Shown here: in pieces, positions 1 to 6,898 of the stretch | Numbering within the stretch: position 1 is the first letter of the stretch | How the letters are laid out: each line of letters begins with the position of its first letter | Source of the DNA: Candidatus Omnitrophota bacterium | GTDB lineage: Bacteria; Omnitrophota; Gorgyraeia; Gygaellales; Profunditerraquicolaceae | NCBI GenBank assembly: GCA_020052635.1 | Contig: JAGVOR010000050.1 | Location: 1-8,287 of the forward strand | Direction of reading: 5' to 3' | Length of the DNA stretch: 8,287 nucleotides | Position numbers and translations under genes: made by a program | Notes under the pieces: model-generated | The model's input: only the letters and a program-made list of their open reading frames with translations | Database searches by the model: none | Told to the model about the DNA's origin: nothing

Positions 1-1606
1 GTTACTTTTTGGCCTATTATTATGTGTCGCTACTTTTATAACTGCCTTACCATTTAATGGCTATTCCGCCAGCCTGGCCGAAGAAGAAATGACACTTTAC
101 ATTGGGCAATTGCAGGCTATTCCGATTAGCTCTCCTAAGCGGCTGGCGATTGGCAATCCAGCGGTGGCTGATATTGTTAATGTCAGTAAAAGCGAATTAA
201 CCATTAATCCTAAAGCGGTGGGCACTACCACGCTGGTGGTTTGGGATAATTTCGGCGAGCAGTCTTATCGTTTGAATGTATTTACTGAAGATACCAATAT
301 TATTAAGCGGCGCATTGATAGTATACTCTCATCATTGAATCTACCTGATGTTTATACTAAGGCCGAAGACGTAGAGAACCGGGTAGCGCTTTTGGGTAGC
401 GTGAAATTTGCTAAAGATAAAGAAAAGATTGCCTTGGCTTTGGGGCCGTTGGTAAATAAAACCGTGGATTTAATTGCTGTCAGGGAAGAAGAGTCAGTGA
501 TTGAAATTGACGTGCAGGTGATTGAACTGAATCGGGGTTCACAGGATATGTTAGGGTTCACCTGGCCTGGATCGATCGATTTGACCGAAATAGGTTCCGC
601 AGCGATAAGCCCGGGGGTCCATCCTTTATCTCTCGGTAAATTATTTACGGTGGCTAATGTTACCCGGGAGGCATTTACCTTGAAATTAGATGCTTTAATC
701 CAAGAAGGCAAGGCGCGCGTCCTCTCTCGTCCGCGGCTTTCTTGTCAAAGCGGTAAGGAAGCGAAGTTGGTAGTAGGAGGAGAGGTTCCGGTATTAAGTG
801 GGACAGTTACTCCTGGCACAAGTGGATCAGGTTCAACTGGAGCAACTACCGGAGGCTCAGTCGAATATAAAGAATACGGAGTGATTGTGAATATTAAACC
901 CAGGTTAGAAGAATCCGGCCGTATACATCTTAATCTGGAGGTAGTTGTCAGTGAGGTAGGAGATGAAGTACGGACCGACTACGCTTTGGCTTATAAAATG
1001 ACTAAACGCACCGCTACTACTGAGCTATTTCTCGATGATAACCAAACTATGGCTTTAGGCGGTTTAATCAAAAAGAAATCCAGCGAGGACTTAAGAAAGA
1101 TGCCTTGGCTTGGCGATATTCCGATTTTAGGCTTGTTTTTCAGGCAAAGAACTACTCAGCGGGGCTGGGAATCTGACACGGACAGGGTTAATGATACTGA
1201 ATTATTTATTACGCTTACTCCGCATTTAGTGGCTAAAGATGATAGGCCGCAAAATGAATTAAAGTTGCCGCAGCCTAAGGCCAATATTCCTTCGATTGGC
1301 GATGATAAAATCAAGGATCCGATTTTAAAATATTCAAAATTAGCGCAGAAGAGGATTCTCGAAAACCTGGTTTATCCGCCCGAGGCCAAGGCCGCCGGAT
1401 TCCAGGGGGCGGTGAAATTGAGCCTTAAACTGTCTCCCCAGGGGGATCTTCTGGATGCCCAGGTAAAAGAACCCTCTAGCTATCGCATACTTGACGATGC
1501 TGCGCTTAAGACCGCCCAAGAAACATCCCCTTATCCGCCATTCCCTCCTGAGATTAAGGAGAAAGAAGTCTGGGTGGACATCCCGATAGTTTATCAACTG
1601 GAATAA
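1..1606 (+). CDS. Tad-type secretin with C-terminal TonB-like domain (5' partial)
   Basis: Outer-membrane secretin of a Tad/Flp pilus (CpaC/RcpA family), forming the channel through which the pilus exits. The frame is open back to base 2, and the codons before the first ATG (89) encode a hydrophobic run (LLFGLLLCVATFITALPF) followed by SASLA, which looks like a Sec signal peptide. The real start is therefore upstream of the window and ATG 89 is internal. Numbering from that Met: about 1-70 is a pilus-secretin N-terminal domain (LYIGQ, AIGNPAVADIV); 71-132 is a BON-like region; 135-380 is the secretin core with VLSRPRL (211-217), GGEVPVL, a Gly/Ser/Thr-rich loop, VNIKPRL, ALGGLI, MPWLGDIPILGLFF (from 338) and FITLTPHLV. 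After a linker, residues 415-505 match the TonB C-terminal fold (YPPEAKAAGFQGAV, LDDAAL, YPPFPPEI), unusual on a secretin. The stop lies one base before the ATPase gene. Secretin identity is secure; the role of the extra domain is inferred. Confidence 0.93.
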   Translation, partial: LLFGLLLCVATFITALPFNGYSASLAEEEMTLYIGQLQAIPISSPKRLAIGNPAVADIVNVSKSELTINPKAVGTTTLVVWDNFGEQSYRLNVFTEDTNIIKRRIDSILSSLNLPDVYTKAEDVENRVALLGSVKFAKDKEKIALALGPLVNKTVDLIAVREEESVIEIDVQVIELNRGSQDMLGFTWPGSIDLTEIGSAAISPGVHPLSLGKLFTVANVTREAFTLKLDALIQEGKARVLSRPRLSCQSGKEAKLVVGGEVPVLSGTVTPGTSGSGSTGATTGGSVEYKEYGVIVNIKPRLEESGRIHLNLEVVVSEVGDEVRTDYALAYKMTKRTATTELFLDDNQTMALGGLIKKKSSEDLRKMPWLGDIPILGLFFRQRTTQRGWESDTDRVNDTELFITLTPHLVAKDDRPQNELKLPQPKANIPSIGDDKIKDPILKYSKLAQKRILENLVYPPEAKAAGFQGAVKLSLKLSPQGDLLDAQVKEPSSYRILDDAALKTAQETSPYPPFPPEIKEKEVWVDIPIVYQLE

Positions 1607-1607
1607 G

Positions 1608-3767
1608 ATGGCTAAAATAACCGTAATATTTAGCACTAAAGGCGGTGTGGGCAAAACGCTGATTGCTGTTAATCTAGCCGTTTCTTTGGCTAAAGAAGGC
1701 AGGCGGGTGTGCCTGGTAGACCTGGATACCCAGGTGGTGGGCGATATGGCGCATTTAATGGGCCTGCATCCGCAAAGCTGCATGGCGGACATGATGGGCT
1801 TTCTGCAGAAACAGCCGCAGTTAACCAAAAAGTCCGATTTTGTCATTAAATCTAAATTTTATAATGTAGATTTTCTGGCCGGGGTACTTAAGCCTCAGCA
1901 ATCTGGATCCCTGTATCCATCTAAAATTGCCGAAGTATTCACATTTTTGGACAAGGATTATGATAATATTGTTGTGGATGCCGGCAAAAGCTTTGGCGAG
2001 GTATTCCTCTCGGCACTAAACCAGGCCAATTCAATACTTTTGATCGTCACCCCGGATGTACTTTCGATATATCAAACCAAGTGGGCGCTGGATACCCTGC
2101 AATTTTTACATTTTCCTCTGGACATCATTAAAATCGTGCTTAACCGGTCAGAGTCTTTGTCTAGTATCAGTTGGCAGGAGGTGCGGGTTAATCTGCCGGT
2201 AGATATCGTGGCTAAAATCCCTTCCGACGGTAAGCTGGTAAATCAAGCGGTCAACTTAGAGGTTCCGGTAGTGGTGAATGCCGCGCGCTCCAAGATTGCC
2301 ATGGCTTTTTTCGAGCTGGCCACCGTTTTAATCGAAAATAAGGGAATCTTTATGGAGCGTAGGAATATCGATCAGCTTCAAATGACAAATGAAGCGCAGG
2401 AAAAGCCCGGGCAATTTTGGGAAGGCCAGGGGTTAAAAGAAGCGGTGCTTGAGCCGGATGTTGATGAAGAAAAGGACGAGATCCTGATTCTTAAACGCAG
2501 GATCCACGCTCGTCTTTTAGACAGCATGAATATTAAACGGCTGGACCTTAAGGTTTTTAGTGATCGCAAAAAAGCCAGGGATTTGAAAGACCGTGCCGGG
2601 GCGATTGTGAGTAATCTTTTGGTGGAGGAGGTGGGTAGTTTTATACCTTCACAGGAAGTAAGAAAAAAGCTGATTAAAGAAATTTTAGATGAAGCCCTGG
2701 GGTTGGGCCCGCTGGAAGACCTCTTAGCTGATCCGGATGTTACGGATGTGATGGTTAACAATAAGGATGAGATTTATATCGAGCGATTCGGTAAGATCGA
2801 ACTGACCAGCAAAAAATTTATTTCTAATGATCAAGTCAGGACAATTATTGAACGGATCATTGCTCCGATCGGAAGAAGGATTGATGAATCGGTGCCGATG
2901 GTTGACGCCCGGCTTACCGACGGCTCAAGGGTGAATGCGATTATTTCACCGCTCTCTTTAACCGGGCCGACCTTAACGATTAGAAAGTTCCGTAAAGAAA
3001 GATACAAGACCGCCGACTTGCTTAATTTCGGGGCGCTTACCCCGGCGATGGTTGATTTTATCCGGGCCTGTGTATTATGCCGTAAAAATTTGATTGTTTC
3101 CGGAGGCACCGGTTCCGGAAAAACCACGGTGTTAAACGCGCTTTCCGAGTATATCCCCGAGGGGGAACGGATTATTACCTTAGAGGATGCCGCGGAGCTG
3201 AAGTTAAATCAGCGGCACTGGATTAGGTTGGAATCGCGTCCTCCTAATATTGAAGGTAAAGGCGCTTTGACGATCAGGGACCTTTTTCGCAATACCCTGC
3301 GGATGCGCCCGGATAGAATTATTGTGGGGGAATGCCGCGGCACCGAGTCTTTGGATATGTTACAAGCCATGAACACCGGGCATGACGGTTCAATGACTAC
3401 TATCCATGCTAATTCCACTGCGGATGTTTTGTCGCGTCTTGATTCCATGATCCTGATGTCCGGGGTTGAACTGCCGGCTAGGGCGATCCGGGAGATGGTT
3501 GCTTCGGCAGTGGATGTGATTGTGCATACTGCCAGGCTTTCGGATGGCTCACGCAAGGTTTTGGGTATCGCGGAAGTCGCGGGAATGAAAGATGAAATGC
3601 ATATAAACTTAAATGAAGTCTTTGTTTTTAAACAGATTGGAGTAGACCACCAGGGGAAGGTGTTGGGGTATTTTACGGCTACTGGTTATAAACCCTCATT
3701 TATGGATGAGATTCGGGTGCGCGGAGTAGAGATTTCGGATGATATCTTCAGGCCGACCAAAGCATAA
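1608..3767 (+). CDS. CpaE/TadZ-like MinD ATPase fused to CpaF/TadA pilus ATPase
   Basis: A 719-residue cytoplasmic protein joining two normally separate Tad proteins. Residues 1-245 are a MinD/ParA-type ATPase: deviant Walker A KGGVGKT (11-17), a VVVD strand ending at D124 followed by AG where ParA proteins usually have a Pro-containing motif, and LLIVTPDVLSIYQT and IKIVLNRSES typical of CpaE. The receiver-like N-terminal domain common in CpaE/TadZ is absent. Residues 246-290 are a charged linker. Residues 290-719 are a full CpaF/TadA: LGLGPLEDLLADPDVTDVMV, Walker A GGTGSGKTT (499-507), Asp box ITLEDAAEL (523 on), Walker B RPDRIIVGE (E575) and His box GHDGSMTTIHA (591 on). CpaF powers pilus assembly or secretion, while CpaE-type proteins place the machine in the cell; a fusion would hold them 1:1. 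It starts one base after the secretin stop with a weak GGA at 1600-1602. An internal ATG at 2352 preceded by AAGGGA could also yield a free CpaF of 471 residues. I see no frameshift. Confidence 0.94.
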   Translation: MAKITVIFSTKGGVGKTLIAVNLAVSLAKEGRRVCLVDLDTQVVGDMAHLMGLHPQSCMADMMGFLQKQPQLTKKSDFVIKSKFYNVDFLAGVLKPQQSGSLYPSKIAEVFTFLDKDYDNIVVDAGKSFGEVFLSALNQANSILLIVTPDVLSIYQTKWALDTLQFLHFPLDIIKIVLNRSESLSSISWQEVRVNLPVDIVAKIPSDGKLVNQAVNLEVPVVVNAARSKIAMAFFELATVLIENKGIFMERRNIDQLQMTNEAQEKPGQFWEGQGLKEAVLEPDVDEEKDEILILKRRIHARLLDSMNIKRLDLKVFSDRKKARDLKDRAGAIVSNLLVEEVGSFIPSQEVRKKLIKEILDEALGLGPLEDLLADPDVTDVMVNNKDEIYIERFGKIELTSKKFISNDQVRTIIERIIAPIGRRIDESVPMVDARLTDGSRVNAIISPLSLTGPTLTIRKFRKERYKTADLLNFGALTPAMVDFIRACVLCRKNLIVSGGTGSGKTTVLNALSEYIPEGERIITLEDAAELKLNQRHWIRLESRPPNIEGKGALTIRDLFRNTLRMRPDRIIVGECRGTESLDMLQAMNTGHDGSMTTIHANSTADVLSRLDSMILMSGVELPARAIREMVASAVDVIVHTARLSDGSRKVLGIAEVAGMKDEMHINLNEVFVFKQIGVDHQGKVLGYFTATGYKPSFMDEIRVRGVEISDDIFRPTKA

Positions 3768-3772
3768 TCTTA

Positions 3773-4117
3773 ATGCGTTTAATCAATCAAACCAAAAAAA
3801 CTGTTCTGTCTGAAAATGTTTCGATTGCCAGTACTTTTTGGCAAAGAATCAAAGGTTTATTAGGGAAAAGGTTTCTTTTGCCTGGGCAGTCAATTGTCCT
3901 GGATCCCTGTAACTCTGTGCATACTTTTTTTATGCGTTTTCCCATAGATGTACTTTTTTTAGATAAAGATTATAAAGTGCTTAAAGCTATCCCTAAACTG
4001 GAACCTAACCGGATTACTCGTATATATTGGTATTCTAACAGGGTAGTCGAATTGCCCGCTGGAAGGCTAAATTTTACCAGCACCCAAGCTGGTGACCAGC
4101 TCCAACTCTTGGAATAG
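3773..4117 (+). CDS. DUF192 family small protein
   Basis: A 114-residue protein of the DUF192 family (Pfam PF02643), whose biochemical function is not established. The family signature is clear: FWQRIKGLLGK (22-32), DPCNSVHTFFMRFPIDVLFLD (44-64) and VVELPAG (91-97). Length is normal for a single-domain member. No signal peptide or lipobox is visible, unlike exported members, so a cytoplasmic location is likely. It follows the ATPase fusion by five bases without a clear Shine-Dalgarno sequence, so it probably relies on translational coupling. DUF192 genes are, to my knowledge, often found beside Tad/Flp genes, which suggests an accessory role in the pilus system, but nothing in the sequence says what it does. 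It is the last gene before an independent promoter, so the first operon probably ends here. I found no convincing intrinsic terminator after it. Confidence 0.88.
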   Translation: MRLINQTKKTVLSENVSIASTFWQRIKGLLGKRFLLPGQSIVLDPCNSVHTFFMRFPIDVLFLDKDYKVLKAIPKLEPNRITRIYWYSNRVVELPAGRLNFTSTQAGDQLQLLE

Positions 4118-4168
4118 CCTCCTTCTTACGCATACAAATAAGCTTTCTTCTGTTTGTTATTTATTTAC

Positions 4169-4231
4169 GTCCAATCTGGCTTGACAAACCACAAAAACGG
4201 CGTTATAGTTGATTGTAAATGTCCAATCTGG
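4169..4231 (+). repeat. Pair of 11-base direct repeats flanking a promoter (possible operators)
   Basis: GTCCAATCTGG occurs identically at 4169-4179 and 4221-4231. The first copy ends one base before the -35 hexamer. The second lies just after the expected transcription start, and its last two bases are the first two of the Shine-Dalgarno GGAGG. The spacing is 52 bases, close to five turns of B-DNA, so one protein could contact both on the same face. I infer a repressor or autoregulator site. The downstream gene encodes a helix-turn-helix-like protein, which is the obvious candidate ligand. Confidence 0.55.
4181..4209 (+). promoter_or_regulatory. Sigma70-type promoter for the 844-residue protein gene
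   Basis: TTGACA (4181-4186), a 17-base spacer, then TATAGT (4204-4209): a perfect -35 and a five-of-six -10 at optimal spacing. Transcription should start near 4215-4217, leaving a leader of about 23 bases ahead of the ATG. An alternative TTG start at 4209 would overlap the -10 and can be excluded if this promoter is used. It sits in the only sizeable gap between the assembly genes and the large coiled-coil gene. Confidence 0.75.
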
Positions 4232-4234
4232 AGG
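4230..4234 (+). promoter_or_regulatory. Ribosome binding site GGAGG fixing start at 4239
   Basis: GGAGG lies four bases before ATG 4239 and decides the start in favour of this ATG over the in-frame TTG at 4209, which would translate through the site. Its first two bases belong to the downstream copy of the 11-base direct repeat, so a protein bound at the repeat could affect both transcription and translation of this gene. Confidence 0.75.
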
Positions 4235-4238
4235 ATAT

Positions 4239-6773
4239 ATGGGTGTAATCCACAAGCTTAAGCCCGAAGTCTTAAGCTTTATAATTGAAAATAAACAAAA
4301 TAACCCCGCGTTAAGTTGCCGCAATTTAACTGCGTTGGTCTTTGAACAGTTGCATATTAAGGTATCCAAGTCCAGCGTTAATGCTGTTTTTAAAGAAAAT
4401 AATTTAAGCATGCCGATTGGCCGGCGGTCTAAGGGGAAGAAAAAGAAGTTTAAAATGCCAGCTTTACCGGTTATCGAAACGGTTAACTCTGAGCGTTTGG
4501 GGGATTTGCCTGAAAAGATTATCCAGGATCAGATTAAAGAGGAGCAGGAAGCGGAGAAAGCTGTTTTTGAAGCAGCTCGGGCCAAAGCCCGGGAGGAAGC
4601 GCGCAGGCTGGCCGAAGAAAAATCCGCCCGGGAAGCAGAGCTAAAGGCCGAAAGAGAAAGATTATTCAGGTTAGCCGAAGAAAAAGCCGCTGTAGAGTTA
4701 GCTAAAATTAAAGTCCAGGAGGAGGCCAAGCAGCGTGAGCTGGATAGGATTACTCAGGAGTTGGCTGAAGAAAAAAGAAAACGAGAGGAGGAAGCGCTCA
4801 GGCTGGCTGAAGAAAAAGCCGCTTTTGAAGCAGCCCGGCTTAAGGCTCAAGAGGAAATGCGCCGGCTTGAGGAAGAAAAAGCAGCCCGCGAAGCAGAGTT
4901 AAAGGCCGAAAGAGAGCGATGGGTTAAATTAGCCGAGGAGGAAGCGCGCCGCCTTGAAGAAGAAAAAGCCGCCTTTGAAGCCGCCCGGCAGGCAGAGTTA
5001 AAAGCTGAAAAAGAAAGATTGGCTAAGCTGGCTGAAGAAGAAGCCAGAAAGCAAGCCGAAGAAAAAGCCGCTATAGAGCTGGCAAGGCTTAAAGCTCAAG
5101 AAGAAGCCAAGGCGCGTGAACTGGAAAGAATTACTCAGGAGTTAGCACAGGAAAAGAGAAGGCGGGAGGAGGAAGCGCGCCGCCTTGAGGAAGAAAAAGC
5201 CGCCTTTGAAGCCGCCCGGATTAAGGCTCAGGAAGAAGTAAAGTTACGGGAGCTGGAAAGAATAGCTAAAGAGGCTGAAGATAAAAAGCGCAAAGATGAA
5301 GAGGCTGCGGCGGAAGAAGCAGGATTAAAAGCCGAAAGAGAGAAATGGGCTCGATTGGCGCAAGAGGAGCAGCGGGCTAAACAGCAAACAAGCAAACCCG
5401 AGCCCGAAAGCGCAGAGGGGGTTACTTCGTCAACTCATTTGCTTGCCGCGGAGATCTTACCTGAAGACCGGGTTTGCTCGGGGGCGGTAATACTCAAGGC
5501 CCTGGATTATTTGATCGGCGGCAGCCGGGAAATTAATGCGCTGATTAGCCGGGCCTGCGGGAGCAATCCGCAGGACACACTGAAGCTTACCGAATCGTTG
5601 ATCTTTAAGTCGATGTTTACCAAAGATATTTATTCTACGCTGGGGGATTTAGTCGGCGTGCAATACCCTGCGGAAAAAATAAACGGCTATTACGCGCAAA
5701 TCAAGCAGATCACTGATATCGGAACCGATGCCTCTAAAATTATTGCCAATGTATTTACGGAAGCCAAGGGCGTAAAATTTCATTTTACCGACGAGAGTAT
5801 TATTCATTTAGATGCCCAGCTTTATTCCAGTTGGCCGGGGACCCGTTTTCCCTGCGATTTTGCCAATACGCTGGCCGAATTGAAAAATAACCTGAACAAG
5901 CATTTTATTAATGGCGCTCCGCTGGTTTTATTTTCACCTCCCGGATATGATATTTTCCCCAAGGATTTTTTCAGCTTGTTATTAAATATGGGTTCGCATA
6001 AGAATTGCCCGGACAATTTGATTTTATTTGGTAACCAGCTGGAAGAGTTGGAAACCATTCCTTTAAACTCTTCGTCTTCCTGTTCTTTGGTTTTTGGGCT
6101 TTGGCCATGGCAATTTACCGGCAGCCGCAAAGTTAAAAAAATCGGGGATTTTTATTTAAAATACATTAAGGAGATCGACCGGGATTTGTATTTAGGAGAA
6201 GTGGAAATAGATTTATTCCGGCCGTCTACAAATCAGAGCATTACCCTAAAAGGTTGCGCGCTTAAAACCGACCTTAAAGAAAAGATCCGCCTGGTTATCC
6301 TGAATACCAATCCGCAGCAGTTGCCCTTAGATGAACTGGCGGGTATTTATTTAAGCCGCTGGCCTAATTTTGAAGAGGCCTTTCAAGATTTTAGCCGCAA
6401 AATCGAACTTTTTACCTATTCCAGCGCCGAACAGAAATTCTTTCCCCGGGATAGTTTCGGCCTAGATACCGCAGGGATCACCAAAGAGCTATCCGAAATC
6501 TTCGCCACTTATATCAAGATGCTGGATGCTTACCTGCGCTGGCATTTCTTGCCTTGCGAATACGAGGAAAAAGATTTTTCCGCGGCCAGCGATTATTTCT
6601 ATAAGATCCCGGTAAAACTTGTTACCAGCCCGGATAAGATCCGGACCAGGACTCTGGTCAGCCAGGATTATCAGTTTTTAAAAGATCTGGAGTATCTTAA
6701 TTGCCGCTTAAATGAGCGTCGAATTAGTAACGCTTCAGGTAAAATATTCTGGTTTGAAAGCGCTTTCAAATAG
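4239..6773 (+). CDS. HTH-like, long charged helix, transposase-like C-terminus; unknown function
   Basis: An 844-residue protein that I cannot assign to a named family. Residues 7-60 look like a homeodomain-like helix-turn-helix of the type found at transposase N-termini (LSCRNLTALVFEQ, KVSKSSVNAVFKENN), followed by a basic patch (GRRSKGKKKKFK, 61-72). Residues about 93-390 are almost only Glu, Lys, Arg, Ala and Leu in repeated modules (EEKAAFEAARLKAQEE, RELERITQELAEEK), predicting a long coiled coil or single alpha helix. Residues about 410-844 form a globular region. Its parts FHFTDESIIHLDAQLYSSW (515 on), IRLVILNTNPQQLPLDELAG and YLSRWPNFEEAFQDF (704-718) recall the first acidic motif and the Y-x2-R...E region of IS4-type DDE transposases. 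No clear second catalytic Asp motif is visible and the YREK spacing is off by one residue. There is no signal peptide or membrane segment. It has its own promoter with paired direct repeats. It could be a domesticated transposase acting as a DNA-binding regulator or scaffold; other explanations remain open. Confidence 0.85.
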   Translation: MGVIHKLKPEVLSFIIENKQNNPALSCRNLTALVFEQLHIKVSKSSVNAVFKENNLSMPIGRRSKGKKKKFKMPALPVIETVNSERLGDLPEKIIQDQIKEEQEAEKAVFEAARAKAREEARRLAEEKSAREAELKAERERLFRLAEEKAAVELAKIKVQEEAKQRELDRITQELAEEKRKREEEALRLAEEKAAFEAARLKAQEEMRRLEEEKAAREAELKAERERWVKLAEEEARRLEEEKAAFEAARQAELKAEKERLAKLAEEEARKQAEEKAAIELARLKAQEEAKARELERITQELAQEKRRREEEARRLEEEKAAFEAARIKAQEEVKLRELERIAKEAEDKKRKDEEAAAEEAGLKAEREKWARLAQEEQRAKQQTSKPEPESAEGVTSSTHLLAAEILPEDRVCSGAVILKALDYLIGGSREINALISRACGSNPQDTLKLTESLIFKSMFTKDIYSTLGDLVGVQYPAEKINGYYAQIKQITDIGTDASKIIANVFTEAKGVKFHFTDESIIHLDAQLYSSWPGTRFPCDFANTLAELKNNLNKHFINGAPLVLFSPPGYDIFPKDFFSLLLNMGSHKNCPDNLILFGNQLEELETIPLNSSSSCSLVFGLWPWQFTGSRKVKKIGDFYLKYIKEIDRDLYLGEVEIDLFRPSTNQSITLKGCALKTDLKEKIRLVILNTNPQQLPLDELAGIYLSRWPNFEEAFQDFSRKIELFTYSSAEQKFFPRDSFGLDTAGITKELSEIFATYIKMLDAYLRWHFLPCEYEEKDFSAASDYFYKIPVKLVTSPDKIRTRTLVSQDYQFLKDLEYLNCRLNERRISNASGKIFWFESAFK
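4600..5270 (+). repeat. Duplicated modules encoding the charged helix
   Basis: The helix-coding stretch is built from copied units. A 54-base unit at 4935-4988 recurs at 5166-5219 with one difference, 231 bases (77 codons, eleven heptads) apart. A longer unit encoding VELAKIKVQEEAK...RITQELAEEK recurs 381 bases downstream (4689 and 5070; 4749 and 5130). Units encoding REAELKAERER recur near 4630, 4890 and 4990. All copies stay in frame, pointing to expansion by recombination or slippage rather than composition bias alone. Copy number may vary between strains, and the region is prone to assembly error. Confidence 0.7.
6753..6770. repeat. 18-base perfect palindrome before the pilin cluster
   Basis: TTTGAAAGCGCTTTCAAA is perfectly self-complementary and occupies the last six sense codons of the 844-residue protein gene, ending at its stop codon. 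As RNA it could form a seven-pair stem with a GCGC loop, but no T-run follows, so it does not look like an intrinsic terminator. It lies 16 bases before the -35 of the putative pilin promoter, a position suited to a dimeric regulator. Confidence 0.5.
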
Positions 6774-6774
6774 C

Positions 6775-6815
6775 GATTAATTAATCTTGAATGTTTAATT
6801 CTGTAGTGGTATATT
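6775..6815 (+). promoter_or_regulatory. Putative sigma70 promoter of the pilin cluster with AT-rich palindrome
   Basis: TTGAAT (6787-6792), a 17-base spacer and TATATT (6810-6815) make a good sigma70-like promoter. Immediately upstream is the perfect palindrome GATTAATTAATC (6775-6786), which could be an UP-like element or an operator half-site cluster. Transcription would start near 6822. That places the ATG at 6791 upstream of the transcript start and favours the ATGs at 6881 or 6899 for the first pilin. Confidence 0.5.
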
Positions 6816-6898
6816 TAAATAGAACTAGTGTCAATAAAATAGAGAATAAATATTTTAGTAAGCAGGTTATTAAAAATAAAATGCGTTATTATAGGAAG

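Noticed and set aside
1340..1846. Long open frame on the minus strand
   Set aside because: It is antisense to two clearly identified genes, with no domain resemblance or ribosome binding site; the other antisense frames in the window are similar shadows.
4084..4112. Palindrome AGCTGGTGACCAGCT (4087-4101) and outer CCAAG/CTTGG as a terminator of the first operon
   Set aside because: It lies within the DUF192 coding end, the pairings compete, and no T-run follows. Probably chance or a minor RNA structure.
4209..4238. TTG at 4209 as the start of the 844-residue protein
   Set aside because: It overlaps the -10 hexamer and the GGAGG site lies downstream of it; ATG 4239 has correct spacing.
4417..4644. 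Overlapping + strand frame encoding a very basic 75-residue peptide
   Set aside because: It is a frame-shifted reading of the Glu/Lys/Ala-rich helix DNA, whose repetitive purine-rich codons keep other frames open.
4169..6790. The 844-residue gene as an intact insertion sequence
   Set aside because: I found no inverted copy of GTCCAATCTGG or other matching ends downstream, no target duplication, and key catalytic motifs appear degenerate.
6791..6898. ATG at 6791 as the start of the first pilin
   Set aside because: It gives a 44-residue leader unlike the 7-13 residues of the other pilins, has no Shine-Dalgarno sequence, and lies inside the putative -35 region.
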